Source: Candidatus Zipacnadia bacterium (lineage in GTDB: Bacteria > Armatimonadota > Zipacnadia > Zipacnadales > Zipacnadaceae). Taken from it: a stretch of DNA of 42,216 bases. Below are positions 25,886-33,312 of the stretch, piece after piece. The notes beneath the pieces were generated by a model. It worked only from the letters and a program-made list of their open reading frames with translations, searched no databases and had not been told where the DNA came from. Positions within the stretch are counted from its first letter, which is position 1; the number at the start of each line of letters is the position of its first letter. The DNA lies in assembly GCA_029820565.1 (NCBI GenBank), contig JALGUR010000039.1, positions 1 to 42,216 of the forward strand, in the 5' to 3' direction. The position numbers and the translations under genes were made by a program.

Positions 25886-26137
25886 TTATTGTCTCCTCAT
25901 TAGGAGTCTGTCGGGATACTCCCGAAAAGGCCCGAAAATCGGGTCTCGCTGTCCAGCCTTGAGGCCGTTAAGTTCTACTGTGTACTGGCCCGCGGACAGT
26001 TCTCCGAAAGGCTGATAGGTACTTAGCATACGAGTCTGACCGCCGTTACTCACGAACGTTACATTATCATCGCAAATTTCAGTTACCAGAAAACTGACAG
26101 TTTCAATTCTTCCCGAGGCATCAAATTCGGGCCTAAC
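25886..26137 (-). CDS. unrecognised reading frame directly after the toroid gene's TAG
   Basis: Immediately after the TAG stop of the toroid gene the same frame stays open for 83 codons and ends in a TAA at 25888-25886, one base before the CTG of the dehydrogenase gene. The translation looks protein-like and beta-rich, with segments IETVSFLVTEICDDNVTFVS, GELSAGQYTVELNGLKAGQ and GPFREYPDRLLMRRQ. No ATG starts it; the first usual start in frame is GTG 26053 (55 residues), with no clear ribosome site. Either it is a small gene, or a former C-terminal extension cut off by an amber codon. Family not recognised. Confidence 0.4.
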   Translation of the reverse strand, partial: VRPEFDASGRIETVSFLVTEICDDNVTFVSNGGQTRMLSTYQPFGELSAGQYTVELNGLKAGQRDPIFGPFREYPDRLLMRRQ

Positions 26138-27139
26138 CTACTCACCAACTGATAGACTCTGCAGGATTTGGGTTAGGACAATAATTCCCTCCGCAGTGGC
26201 ATCAACTACATCGGCCGTGATATCTTCTCCCATGCAGCCTTTCAGCCAACTGCCATTGGGAAGTTGATTGGCGAGTAGTCCCTCGGCCACTTCCTGGGCG
26301 ATGCGCTGATAGTTGGCATTACCTGTGGCCTGGTAAGCAATGGCGGCGGCCCATCCCCAAAAGGCGCTCTTCTCACTGACATAGCGGTCACTGGCACAGG
26401 ACTCAACAAACTGCAAATAACGATGAGTACCCTCCAGGTACTGATCCTGGCCTGTAGCCTGATGCAATAACGCCAGGAACCCAGCAACCAAGCCAAGCAC
26501 GTGATACCATTGGTCCTTTTTGCCAACCTGGACCACAAAATACTCAGCCTCATCCTCCTCAAACTCGGTAACAATGCTATCACCGTCACAGGCAACATAA
26601 TACAGACGAGCCGCCGCTCCACCGGGTTGATTGTCTCCCAGCCACAGCAAGAAATCGCCCGCGGCCTCGGCAGCGGCTATCTGCCCACCATATAGGCAGG
26701 CCAGACCAGCGGTCGCTGTGGACAGAGCGTCCTGATTGTCATTGACTCCGGCTGCTGGGCCGGCGGTAAGGAATCCACCGGCAACAGGATGTTGGAGGCT
26801 GACTAAGAAGTCAAGCGCTGGTACGGAAATCTCGAACTGGCCTAATCGCTGAGCCCCGCAGATCAACCAGGAGTTAGCCCACGAGTAAAAGTGTTGGTGT
26901 AGACCAGCCCGGGGGAAAAACTCGGCAAAGTCGCCTTCTTCATCCAGGCTGTTTTCTTCTATCCAGGCACATAATCGCGCTGCCCGGTCCACCTGGCCCA
27001 TAATCCCAATAGCCAAAGGTACTTTGTGGAAGGTAGCTACGCCATGTTCCACGGGTTTCATAGCCCCGTCTTCAGTTTGCTGGGATAGTAACCATTTAGT
27101 TGCGTGAATTGTAGCCTGGCGGTAATTACGTAAGTTCAT
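26138..27139 (-). CDS. alpha/alpha-toroid protein (prenyltransferase/squalene-cyclase-like repeats)
   Basis: 333-residue protein with repeated helix pairs of the (alpha/alpha) barrel class. Typical segments are WLLSQQTEDGAMKPVEHGVA, LDFLVSLQHPVAGGFLTAG, DALSTATAGLACLYGG, GLVAGFLALLHQATG and LLANQLPNGSWL, which resemble terpene-cyclase/prenyltransferase and glycan-lyase toroids. No DxDD cyclase motif is present, so the activity may lie elsewhere, for example on a polysaccharide. GGAG lies eight bases before the ATG, and a TTGACA-N18-TATTCT promoter lies 90 bases upstream. It is the first gene of the minus-strand cluster that continues with an unrecognised frame, an MDR dehydrogenase and a SPASM protein. 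Confidence 0.7.
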   Translation of the reverse strand: MNLRNYRQATIHATKWLLSQQTEDGAMKPVEHGVATFHKVPLAIGIMGQVDRAARLCAWIEENSLDEEGDFAEFFPRAGLHQHFYSWANSWLICGAQRLGQFEISVPALDFLVSLQHPVAGGFLTAGPAAGVNDNQDALSTATAGLACLYGGQIAAAEAAGDFLLWLGDNQPGGAAARLYYVACDGDSIVTEFEEDEAEYFVVQVGKKDQWYHVLGLVAGFLALLHQATGQDQYLEGTHRYLQFVESCASDRYVSEKSAFWGWAAAIAYQATGNANYQRIAQEVAEGLLANQLPNGSWLKGCMGEDITADVVDATAEGIIVLTQILQSLSVGE

Positions 27140-27237
27140 CCTCGTGACTCCGTCATTATCTGTGATTTCACTCGTAATCTAACTACCTACGGAACCGGTC
27201 TGGTCAGGCGAAAGATACCATTTTCGTTACAGACTAC

Positions 27238-27267
27238 AGAATACCTTCACCGGCCCGATGTTGTCAA
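27238..27267 (-). promoter_or_regulatory. predicted sigma-70 promoter of the toroid/dehydrogenase/SPASM cluster
   Basis: On the minus strand: TTGACA (27267-27262), 18-base spacer, TATTCT (27243-27238). Expected initiation near 27231, about 90 bases before the toroid ATG. The consensus -35 makes it one of the better promoters in the window. Confidence 0.55.
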
Positions 27268-27321
27268 CACATTAGATAATTTGCGGAAGGCCCTGGCAGT
27301 TGACACAGCGAATTAGCGAAT

Positions 27322-28115
27322 ATGAAAAGCGCGTGGGGCCTACGGCCTGAGGGAGACTATCAACGGTGCCTGCAGCAGTTTGATCTGCGAGAAATTGACG
27401 CCCCTGATCAGCGTAGTCTCTTTCACCTGAAATACTACGACCGTCTGACGAAAATCCTCGCTGCTATTCGTCACTATTGCCCGCCGGGGGCCAATATTCT
27501 GGAAATAGGCTGCGCCCAGGCTAATGCCAGCCTGCTGTTGGCCGAGGCTGGGTATCTGGCCGTAGGGTTAGACTTACACCAGCAGGCACTTCAGTATGCC
27601 CGCCGCAAATATGAGCGTGGACGGTTTCATTCCCTGGTGGGCTGGGCCGAGGCCCTGCCCCTGGCCGCCAACGCTTTTGATGCCGCGATTCTGGGCGAAC
27701 TGCTGGAGCACTGCGCCGATCCGCACTCTGTCATTCGTCAGGCATGCGCGGTGGTCAAGCCAGAGGGGATATTCCCAATGGCAACTATCTGGGCGACCCT
27801 GACCCGCTATATCAACGTGATTTACTCTCCCCCACCCGGCCACGCAGCCGACACCTCGTCCAGCCCGGGGAGACTCACCTATTCGTCTTCAACCATCGCA
27901 GCCTGACGCGTCTGCTCGCCGAGTGCAATCTTCAAATCCTGCGGAGCGGCTACAGCGGCAGTGTGGCCTACTCCGATAAGTTGCGAGTGTTCAAGAATCT
28001 CCTGCCGATCAGATGGCTGGAGTTGTTGAGTTCTTTGATCAGCAAATTGCCTTGGCTGAACAGGTTATTGTCGTATACCTTGGTAGTGGTATGTCGGAAA
28101 AGTAAGTCACATTGA
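27322..28115 (+). pseudogene. class I SAM-dependent methyltransferase, frameshifted
   Basis: The first frame begins at an ATG and carries the methyltransferase core: NILEIGCAQANASLLLAEAG (motif I), VGLDLHQQALQYARRKY, SLVGWAEALPLAANAFDAAI and LGELLEHCADP, then VVKPEG. Around 27765-27780 the homology jumps to another frame, which continues IPNGNYLGDPDPLYQ, GETHLFVFNHRSLTRLLAEC and FKNLLPIRWLELL, ending at 28115. The first frame itself runs on to 27906 with an unrelated tail. The shift fits a one-base deletion (or two-base insertion). The intact product would be about 264 residues. It is divergent from the toroid gene. Either a decayed gene or an assembly error. Confidence 0.8.
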
Positions 28116-28125
28116 TTTGCCGGCC

Positions 28126-28878
28126 TTACTTGCCCATTGCCCAGAGATTCTGTAGGCAACGGGCCACACATTCCAGAGGCGGGTAGGCGTAGGATTCCTG
28201 CTCCACGATATACCATTGCGTTCCCGCGGTGGCCTCGCACAGACCGAAGACATCATCCCAGCGCACATCCCCCTCGCCTATCAGGGCCTGGTCGTTGGTA
28301 GCGGAGTATTCCTTCAGATGTACAGTCCGGGCACGGCCCGGATACTGCGCCAGCAAGGCCACGGGCTGCCCGCCACCGCGCAACGCGTTGCCGGTGTCAA
28401 GCTGCATCACCACTTCATCAACCGTATGGGAAAAGAATGTGTCCCAGGGCAGTTCGCCGTCCATCTCGGTGAACTCTATATAGTGGTTATGATAACCGAC
28501 CCACATATCGTGGGAGCGGACCTTCTCCGAGATTTCGTTGAAGATCTGGGCTGTCTCCCGCCAGGCAGCTCGGCTGTCACGGCGCTCCTCGGGCAGCCCG
28601 GGGACAATCAGAAACTGGTTGCCCAGGACCTCACTGAACTCAATAGTGGCTGGTAGTTCGTCGCCCAGCAGCGTATCAAGGTCAATATGGGTGCCCGCGA
28701 CTGCCAGCCCTATGTCATCCAGAATCTGACGCAGCTCTTCAGCGGAATAGTCGTAATAGCCCGCAAATTCCACGCCCTCATAGCCCATCTCGGCCACCGC
28801 CTGCAACGTGCCCGGCAAGTCCTTCTGGCAGTCCTCACGAATTGACCATAGTTGCAATACTATCGGAATTCTTGCCAT
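28126..28878 (-). CDS. sugar phosphate isomerase/epimerase (xylose-isomerase-like TIM barrel)
   Basis: 250-residue AP_endonuc_2 family protein. It begins VLQLWSIREDCQKDLPGTLQ and has the metal and substrate motifs GYEGVEFAGYY, GTHIDL, GYHNHYIEF, QLDTGN, TVHLKEY, GEGDVRWDDV and YIVEQE. Relatives isomerise or epimerise sugars or inositols in the cytoplasm, often together with Gfo/Idh/MocA oxidoreductases, one of which is at 33.3 kb. AAGGAGA lies nine bases before the ATG. Its stop is ten bases from the end of the convergent methyltransferase remnant. Substrate unknown. Confidence 0.9.
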   Translation of the reverse strand: MARIPIVLQLWSIREDCQKDLPGTLQAVAEMGYEGVEFAGYYDYSAEELRQILDDIGLAVAGTHIDLDTLLGDELPATIEFSEVLGNQFLIVPGLPEERRDSRAAWRETAQIFNEISEKVRSHDMWVGYHNHYIEFTEMDGELPWDTFFSHTVDEVVMQLDTGNALRGGGQPVALLAQYPGRARTVHLKEYSATNDQALIGEGDVRWDDVFGLCEATAGTQWYIVEQESYAYPPLECVARCLQNLWAMGK

Positions 28879-28928
28879 TATAATGCTTCTCCTTTGCTTT
28901 AAGTCGTGAATTTCTGTACAGGGTTAGG

Positions 28929-30362
28929 CTACTTCACGGTATCGGGTTGCCAGCCATTCTGAGGCAGCGCCAGGGCCTGGGCAATGGTTAACCGGCGCGG
29001 CGCGTGGGGCCCGAGCAGCTCAGTGAGCAAGACCGGTTCCAAGTCGCGGGACCGCAGTCCCCGAATGATAAACGGCAACGCCCGCACGCTATTGATGTCG
29101 CCACCGTGCATAAGAATGATTGAGCCGGGTCGGATGTTCTTCAGGCAGCGTTGGACTATTCCTGAGACGGCCGGATTACCCCAATCTCCAGCATTGTGCG
29201 TCCACAGCACCACGGTATAGGACGTATCGGCCAGATACTGGAGTGCCACTTGCGAGTAACTGCCGCCCGGCGGGCGCAGGTAAGTCATAACTTCTCCAGT
29301 TAACCGACCTACCGCAATTTGGCAAGCCTCAATTTCTGCAACTGTCTGTTGCACTGACAAGTTGGACAGACGGCGGTGGTGGTAAGTATGATTACCCACT
29401 AAGTGGCCAGCACGGACAATTTCCCGCAGCAGTTCGGGGTACTGTTCGACTTTCTCCCCTACCACAAAGAAACTGGCTTTAACTTGTTGTTTGTCCAGTA
29501 CGCGCAGTATCAATGGTGTTATAAGCGGACAAGGCCCGTCGTCTATGGTAATAGCCACGCGCCGCCGATGTGCGTCGCCGCGTAGTAGCATTCGCACCCG
29601 TGTAGAGGCAGACGGCTGCTCAGGTCCCATGCCGGCTCTTTGTACCAGTTCCAACCACAAATCTTCACTATCCAGTGAGGTCAGGGTATAAGCAGAAGCC
29701 GGCATCGCCCGCCGACCCGTCATTCGGCAAGGATTGTCTGGGGCATATTTTGTAAACCGCGGATCGTATCGGACTACTCCCAGTGCGGCCAACAATTCGC
29801 CGCCAGCGCATCCCGCAGCTACTGCTTGGGCGTAGCATTCGCGGTCAGCACTGACCGAAAAGACCGGCTGATGCCTTTGGCCCTCATCATTGATGGTGCC
29901 CGGGATTACTGACCAGACATCAACGTGCTGAAGATTGGGGTCCGCTGAGAAGGCCGCTGCAACAGCCGCCGTGGCATCAGCCTCTAACTGTGCTACTTGA
30001 AACTGGCCAGTACAGATGCCGCCGGCCTGAAACTTAATCAAGGCAGCCTTGGTTCCTTCCACCTGACCTACCGCCACCCGCAGCAGACGCTGCTGCAAGG
30101 GAAGTTCCCACAAAACCTGGGCCAGAGCGGCTTCATCAGCCGGTGAAAAGCCTTTTAGAACTTCCGTGCCACCCCCAGGTAAAGCCGTCAGCAGTTCCTC
30201 GGGCGGTCCAGGAAAGTGAGGGAGCAAGTGCGAGAAGGGAAGGTCAGTGAGATGTGGGGCGAGGTGGGATAGGAAAGTATCTGCAGGCTGGCCGTCGGCG
30301 GCACCCGGCAGATTGACTATTAATAACAGGCTAATGATGAGGAAGACATATAATCTGAGCAT
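28929..30362 (-). CDS. secreted polysaccharide deacetylase (NodB domain, CE4)
   Basis: 477-residue exported enzyme. The N-terminus is a signal peptide (YVFLIISLLLIVNLPG, cleavage near AADG). Residues 30-260 are an unrecognised domain. The NodB domain begins VAITIDDGP (Asp274/Asp275), then NHTYHHRRLS (metal ligands His325 and His329), YLRPPGGSY and IILMHGGD. All five CE4 motifs are visible, so it should remove acetyl groups from N-acetylglucosamine in peptidoglycan or another glycan outside the cytoplasm. No clear ribosome site precedes the ATG. A TATAAT on the minus strand at 30417-30412 may be its -10 box. It is separated from htrA by a strong terminator. Confidence 0.9.
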   Translation of the reverse strand: MLRLYVFLIISLLLIVNLPGAADGQPADTFLSHLAPHLTDLPFSHLLPHFPGPPEELLTALPGGGTEVLKGFSPADEAALAQVLWELPLQQRLLRVAVGQVEGTKAALIKFQAGGICTGQFQVAQLEADATAAVAAAFSADPNLQHVDVWSVIPGTINDEGQRHQPVFSVSADRECYAQAVAAGCAGGELLAALGVVRYDPRFTKYAPDNPCRMTGRRAMPASAYTLTSLDSEDLWLELVQRAGMGPEQPSASTRVRMLLRGDAHRRRVAITIDDGPCPLITPLILRVLDKQQVKASFFVVGEKVEQYPELLREIVRAGHLVGNHTYHHRRLSNLSVQQTVAEIEACQIAVGRLTGEVMTYLRPPGGSYSQVALQYLADTSYTVVLWTHNAGDWGNPAVSGIVQRCLKNIRPGSIILMHGGDINSVRALPFIIRGLRSRDLEPVLLTELLGPHAPRRLTIAQALALPQNGWQPDTVK

Positions 30363-30446
30363 TGGGTAGTGCAGTAATATAATAATATAACGACAGTATT
30401 GACTATTTAGTATTATAGCCTATTGCGTCGGCGGCGTCCAGCGGAC

Positions 30447-30482
30447 AAAAAAGAGCCTGGGGACATCATTGTCCCCAGGCTC
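30447..30482 (-). terminator. Rho-independent terminator of htrA
   Basis: Perfect 12-base-pair stem with arms GAGCCTGGGGAC and GTCCCCAGGCTC and a six-base loop, followed on the minus strand by TTTTTT. It starts 22 bases after the htrA stop and lies before the promoter region of the deacetylase gene. Confidence 0.93.
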
Positions 30483-30503
30483 AACCGGCTATTCCACTAA
30501 CTT

Positions 30504-32132
30504 TTACCAATTCACGGCTATGTCCACTATCAAGCGGTGGACCTCACCGTCTACCATCCTCAGCAGGTGCAGGATTACATAGTCTTTACCACTTTCTTTG
30601 GCCTGCTCGATGGCCTGCTGATAGTCATCCAGGCTCTTGACCGGCTGGCGGTTAATCTGGGTAATGATATCGCCCTTTTCCACCGATTCGGCTGCCGGTC
30701 CACCGGCGTCTACTTCCATAGCCACTACGCCTTCAGTATCTGCCGGCAAATGCAGATCCTCGGCAATTTGAGAGGTTAACTCGCCCACTGTCAAACCCAA
30801 CGCCTGCTTGGTTGCGGGTTCGGTTTCCTCCTGCGGCTGCTCAAGGCCTGCATATTTGCCCGGCATCTCGCCCAGTTTCACCTTGACCTGTTTAGGCTGC
30901 TTATTGCGGATTACATCCAGCGTTACCAGTGTGCCGGGCTGTTTGCTCATAACCGCTTTTTGCAGGTCCCAGGTATTCTCTACCTTCTCACCATCCACGG
31001 CCACAATAACATCTTCGGCCTGCAGGTCGCTTTTAGATGCGGGCGAATCAGACTGGATATTACTGACCAATACCCCGTATTCCGCGCCGTAGGCATCTTT
31101 GAGATTAGGAGTTAACTCCTGGATGCTAATACCCAGCCAGCCTCGGGTGACTTTCTTTTGCTTTATCAACTGGGGCACTACTTCCTTGGCCGTGTCGGAG
31201 GCAATGGAAAAGCCGATGCCGATATTGCCCGCCATAGGGCGGGGGGCCTGTGCGGCAATGGCTACATTGATCCCGACGACTTCACCCTGCAGATTCACCA
31301 ATGGCCCGCCGCTGTTGCCAAAGTTGATAGCCGCATCAGTCTGGATAATGTCACCCAACCGAATATACTTGCTTGTGCCGGGCAGAGTGCGCCCCTTGGC
31401 CGAGATTATGCCGGCCGTGACAGTTTGCTGCAAACCAAGAGGGCTACCTACGGCTATCACCCATTCTCCTACTTTAGCGTCCTTGGAACTGCCCAGGGAG
31501 AGTGCCGGCAGCTTGCGGTTAACCTCTACCTTGATGACCGCCAACTCGGTTTTCGGATCAGTGGCAATTAGATTGGCAGGATATTTGCGGTCATCATTCT
31601 CCACATCGTAGAATTGGACTTTGATATCCGAGGCCCCTTCCACCACATGTGCATTTGTCACAATATAGCCGTCTGCGCTGTATATCCAGCCCGAACCCAG
31701 CGAGCGGCCCCGAAACTCCTTGAACTCAGGCTCCTTTTCCTTCCCTTCGGGCTGCTCCGGTTGCCCGAACGGCCAGCGGAATTCGTACCGGTAAGGCTTC
31801 TTCTCCTCACCCTCGCGCCCCTCTGGTTCCCCGAATGGCCAGGGGAACTGGCGGAAAAACTCCTCAAAGTCAGGTAAGGTGGGCAAGCGCCGTTTCTCTA
31901 CTCGCTCGGCGCTGATGTTGACCACTGCCGGCCGCGCCCGCTCGGCCACCGCGACGAAGCCTTCCTCCAGGGTTGTCAGTGGCTGAGCGGTAACTGGCAG
32001 CGTGACGGCCGGCTCTACACGCGGATAATAAATCACCACCCCGGCAATAGCGGCACCCGCTATCACGCTGAGCAGGATGATTATGATGTGGGAATGGCGG
32101 TGCCCCCAGAGGTTCTCTAAAGACATTTTCAT
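30504..32132 (-). CDS. HtrA/DegP-like serine protease with two PDZ domains
   Basis: 542-residue envelope protease/chaperone. One N-terminal membrane segment (IIIILLSVIAGAAIAGVVIY) anchors it or directs export. An acidic linker follows with two copies of a WPFG-PE unit (about 98-104 and 120-126). The trypsin-like domain has His162 in TNAHVV and Ser274 in NFGNSGGPL. The position of the catalytic Asp reads TELAV, with Glu196 instead of Asp. PDZ1 is about 320-415 (RGWLGISIQELTP) and PDZ2 about 450-540. GAGGAGG lies five bases before the ATG. A RpoE/AlgU-like promoter lies upstream, and a strong terminator follows, so it is probably monocistronic. Confidence 0.93.
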   Translation of the reverse strand: MKMSLENLWGHRHSHIIIILLSVIAGAAIAGVVIYYPRVEPAVTLPVTAQPLTTLEEGFVAVAERARPAVVNISAERVEKRRLPTLPDFEEFFRQFPWPFGEPEGREGEEKKPYRYEFRWPFGQPEQPEGKEKEPEFKEFRGRSLGSGWIYSADGYIVTNAHVVEGASDIKVQFYDVENDDRKYPANLIATDPKTELAVIKVEVNRKLPALSLGSSKDAKVGEWVIAVGSPLGLQQTVTAGIISAKGRTLPGTSKYIRLGDIIQTDAAINFGNSGGPLVNLQGEVVGINVAIAAQAPRPMAGNIGIGFSIASDTAKEVVPQLIKQKKVTRGWLGISIQELTPNLKDAYGAEYGVLVSNIQSDSPASKSDLQAEDVIVAVDGEKVENTWDLQKAVMSKQPGTLVTLDVIRNKQPKQVKVKLGEMPGKYAGLEQPQEETEPATKQALGLTVGELTSQIAEDLHLPADTEGVVAMEVDAGGPAAESVEKGDIITQINRQPVKSLDDYQQAIEQAKESGKDYVILHLLRMVDGEVHRLIVDIAVNW

Positions 32133-32197
32133 ATGCGCCTCCTCATTAACGGCGACAAAACTATCGCTGATTTGGTTTGATTGTAGCTACTACGGAT

Positions 32198-32225
32198 TTT
32201 GACGCTATGACGCCCGGAAAAGTTC
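32198..32225 (-). promoter_or_regulatory. predicted ECF sigma-E/AlgU-type promoter of htrA
   Basis: On the minus strand: GAACTT (32225-32220), 17-base spacer, TCAAA (32202-32198). This fits the RpoE/AlgU pattern GAACTT-N16/17-TCnnA. Initiation would be near 32191, about 58 bases before the htrA ATG. An RpoE-like sigma factor with anti-sigma and RseB-like partners is encoded at 12.7-15.0 kb. Confidence 0.65.
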
Positions 32226-32268
32226 TTTTTACCTGTCTGCTTGTTGCTATCTGTCGTTACCCATGCCG

Positions 32269-33045
32269 TTATACCTGTCGTTGGTCCTGCCAGTTCTTGC
32301 ACAACAGCGCGGCGAAGGACCCCGCCCCGAAGCCGTTGTCAATGTTTACTACGACCACGCCAGGGGCGCAACTGTTAAGCATAGCTAATAGCGCGGCCAG
32401 ACCGCCGAAACTGGCGCCATAGCCCACACTGGTAGGCACCGCAATCACCGGCTTGTCCACCAGTCCGCCTACCACACTGGCCAGCGCCCCTTCCATGCCC
32501 GCTATCACTATCAGCACTGAGGCCTTCTGGAGCGCTTCTTGATGCTCCAGGAGCCGGTGCAGACCAGCTACTCCAACATCATACAGCCGCTGCACTTCGC
32601 AGCCGGCCGCGGCCACGGTGACTGCGGCCTCTTCGGCAACTGGGATGTCTGAGGTCCCACCGGTTATGATCAGGCACCGACCGGAGCACTTAGCGCTGTC
32701 GTCGGGTTGCCCAATCTGGACAATGCGAGCCTGCTGATGATAGATAGCGTCCGGTGCGACCGTCAGTGTGGTCTGGTAGACTTCCGGGGCAGCGCGAGTA
32801 GCCAGCATTACTTTGGTCTTGCCTAACATAGCCTGGATGATACCAATTATCTGCTCGTGGGTTTTGCCCTCGCAGAAGATGACCTCAGGAAAGCCGGTAC
32901 GCAGGAGGCGGTGGTGATCTACTTTAGCATAGCCCAGGTCTTCAAAAGGAAGGCGCTTCAGTTCGTTGAGAGCCGCCTCGGGGTCCAGGCCGCCCTCGGC
33001 TACTTGCTGCAACAAATTGCGTAGACGCTCTTCATACATGCTCAA
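32269..33045 (-). CDS. larB: LarB-like pyridinium-3,5-biscarboxylic acid mononucleotide synthase
   Basis: 258-residue LarB homologue with a helical N-terminus and a PurE-like C-terminal domain. Signature segments: DLGYAKVDHHRLLRTGFPEV, FCEGKTHEQI, ATRAAPEVY, LIITGGTSDIPVAEEA, YDVGVAGLHRLL, VIAGMEGALASVVGGLVDKP and VNIDNGFGAG. LarB carboxylates and hydrolyses nicotinic acid adenine dinucleotide in the first step of nickel-pincer cofactor synthesis. The partner genes larC and larE are not in the window. The TTG at 33045 has AAGG six bases upstream; ATG 33039 is the alternative. The upstream spacer carries several dispersed repeats. Confidence 0.92.
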   Translation of the reverse strand: MSMYEERLRNLLQQVAEGGLDPEAALNELKRLPFEDLGYAKVDHHRLLRTGFPEVIFCEGKTHEQIIGIIQAMLGKTKVMLATRAAPEVYQTTLTVAPDAIYHQQARIVQIGQPDDSAKCSGRCLIITGGTSDIPVAEEAAVTVAAAGCEVQRLYDVGVAGLHRLLEHQEALQKASVLIVIAGMEGALASVVGGLVDKPVIAVPTSVGYGASFGGLAALLAMLNSCAPGVVVVNIDNGFGAGSFAALLCKNWQDQRQV

Positions 33046-33060
33046 ACTTAGCCTTCACTC

Positions 33061-33120
33061 GCGTAGTGCAGGCTCTCAATCCGTATTATCTTCCGCGTAG
33101 CGCAGGTTCTCAACCTGCGC
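33061..33120. repeat. tandem copies of the AGGTT/AACCT palindromic repeat
   Basis: A degenerate copy at 33061-33083 and a good copy at 33095-33117 share the order GCGTAG-GCAGG-TCTCAA with a period of 34 bases. The good copy forms a perfect hairpin (33100-33120) with arms GCGCAGGTT and AACCTGCGC and a CTC loop, the same core as 5389-5409. Confidence 0.75.
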
Positions 33121-33258
33121 GCATCAAAGCGGCTCGGGAGAACCCCGCCTACGTGGGGCGGTGGACCTTGCTAACCTGCGCCATATATTGGCAGCCGGCT
33201 CGACATCCGCTAACGACAAATCGCGCTTGCGCTGCCGAAGCAGCTACAGCGCGCAGGC

Positions 33259-33310
33259 GCGACAAGAATGTCGCTCCTACGACGGCGACGGCCCCTCCAC
33301 ACGGCAATCG
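33259..33310. repeat. dispersed repeat modules (CGACAAGAATGTCG and GGCCCCTCC), copy 2
   Basis: 33259-33280 is identical over 22 bases to 16223-16244 and contains the palindrome CGACAAGAATGTCG. 33290-33310 matches 16203-16223 with two mismatches. The order of the modules is reversed relative to the first site. The block ends at the 3' end of the Gfo/Idh gene. Confidence 0.8.
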
Positions 33311-33312
33311 TG

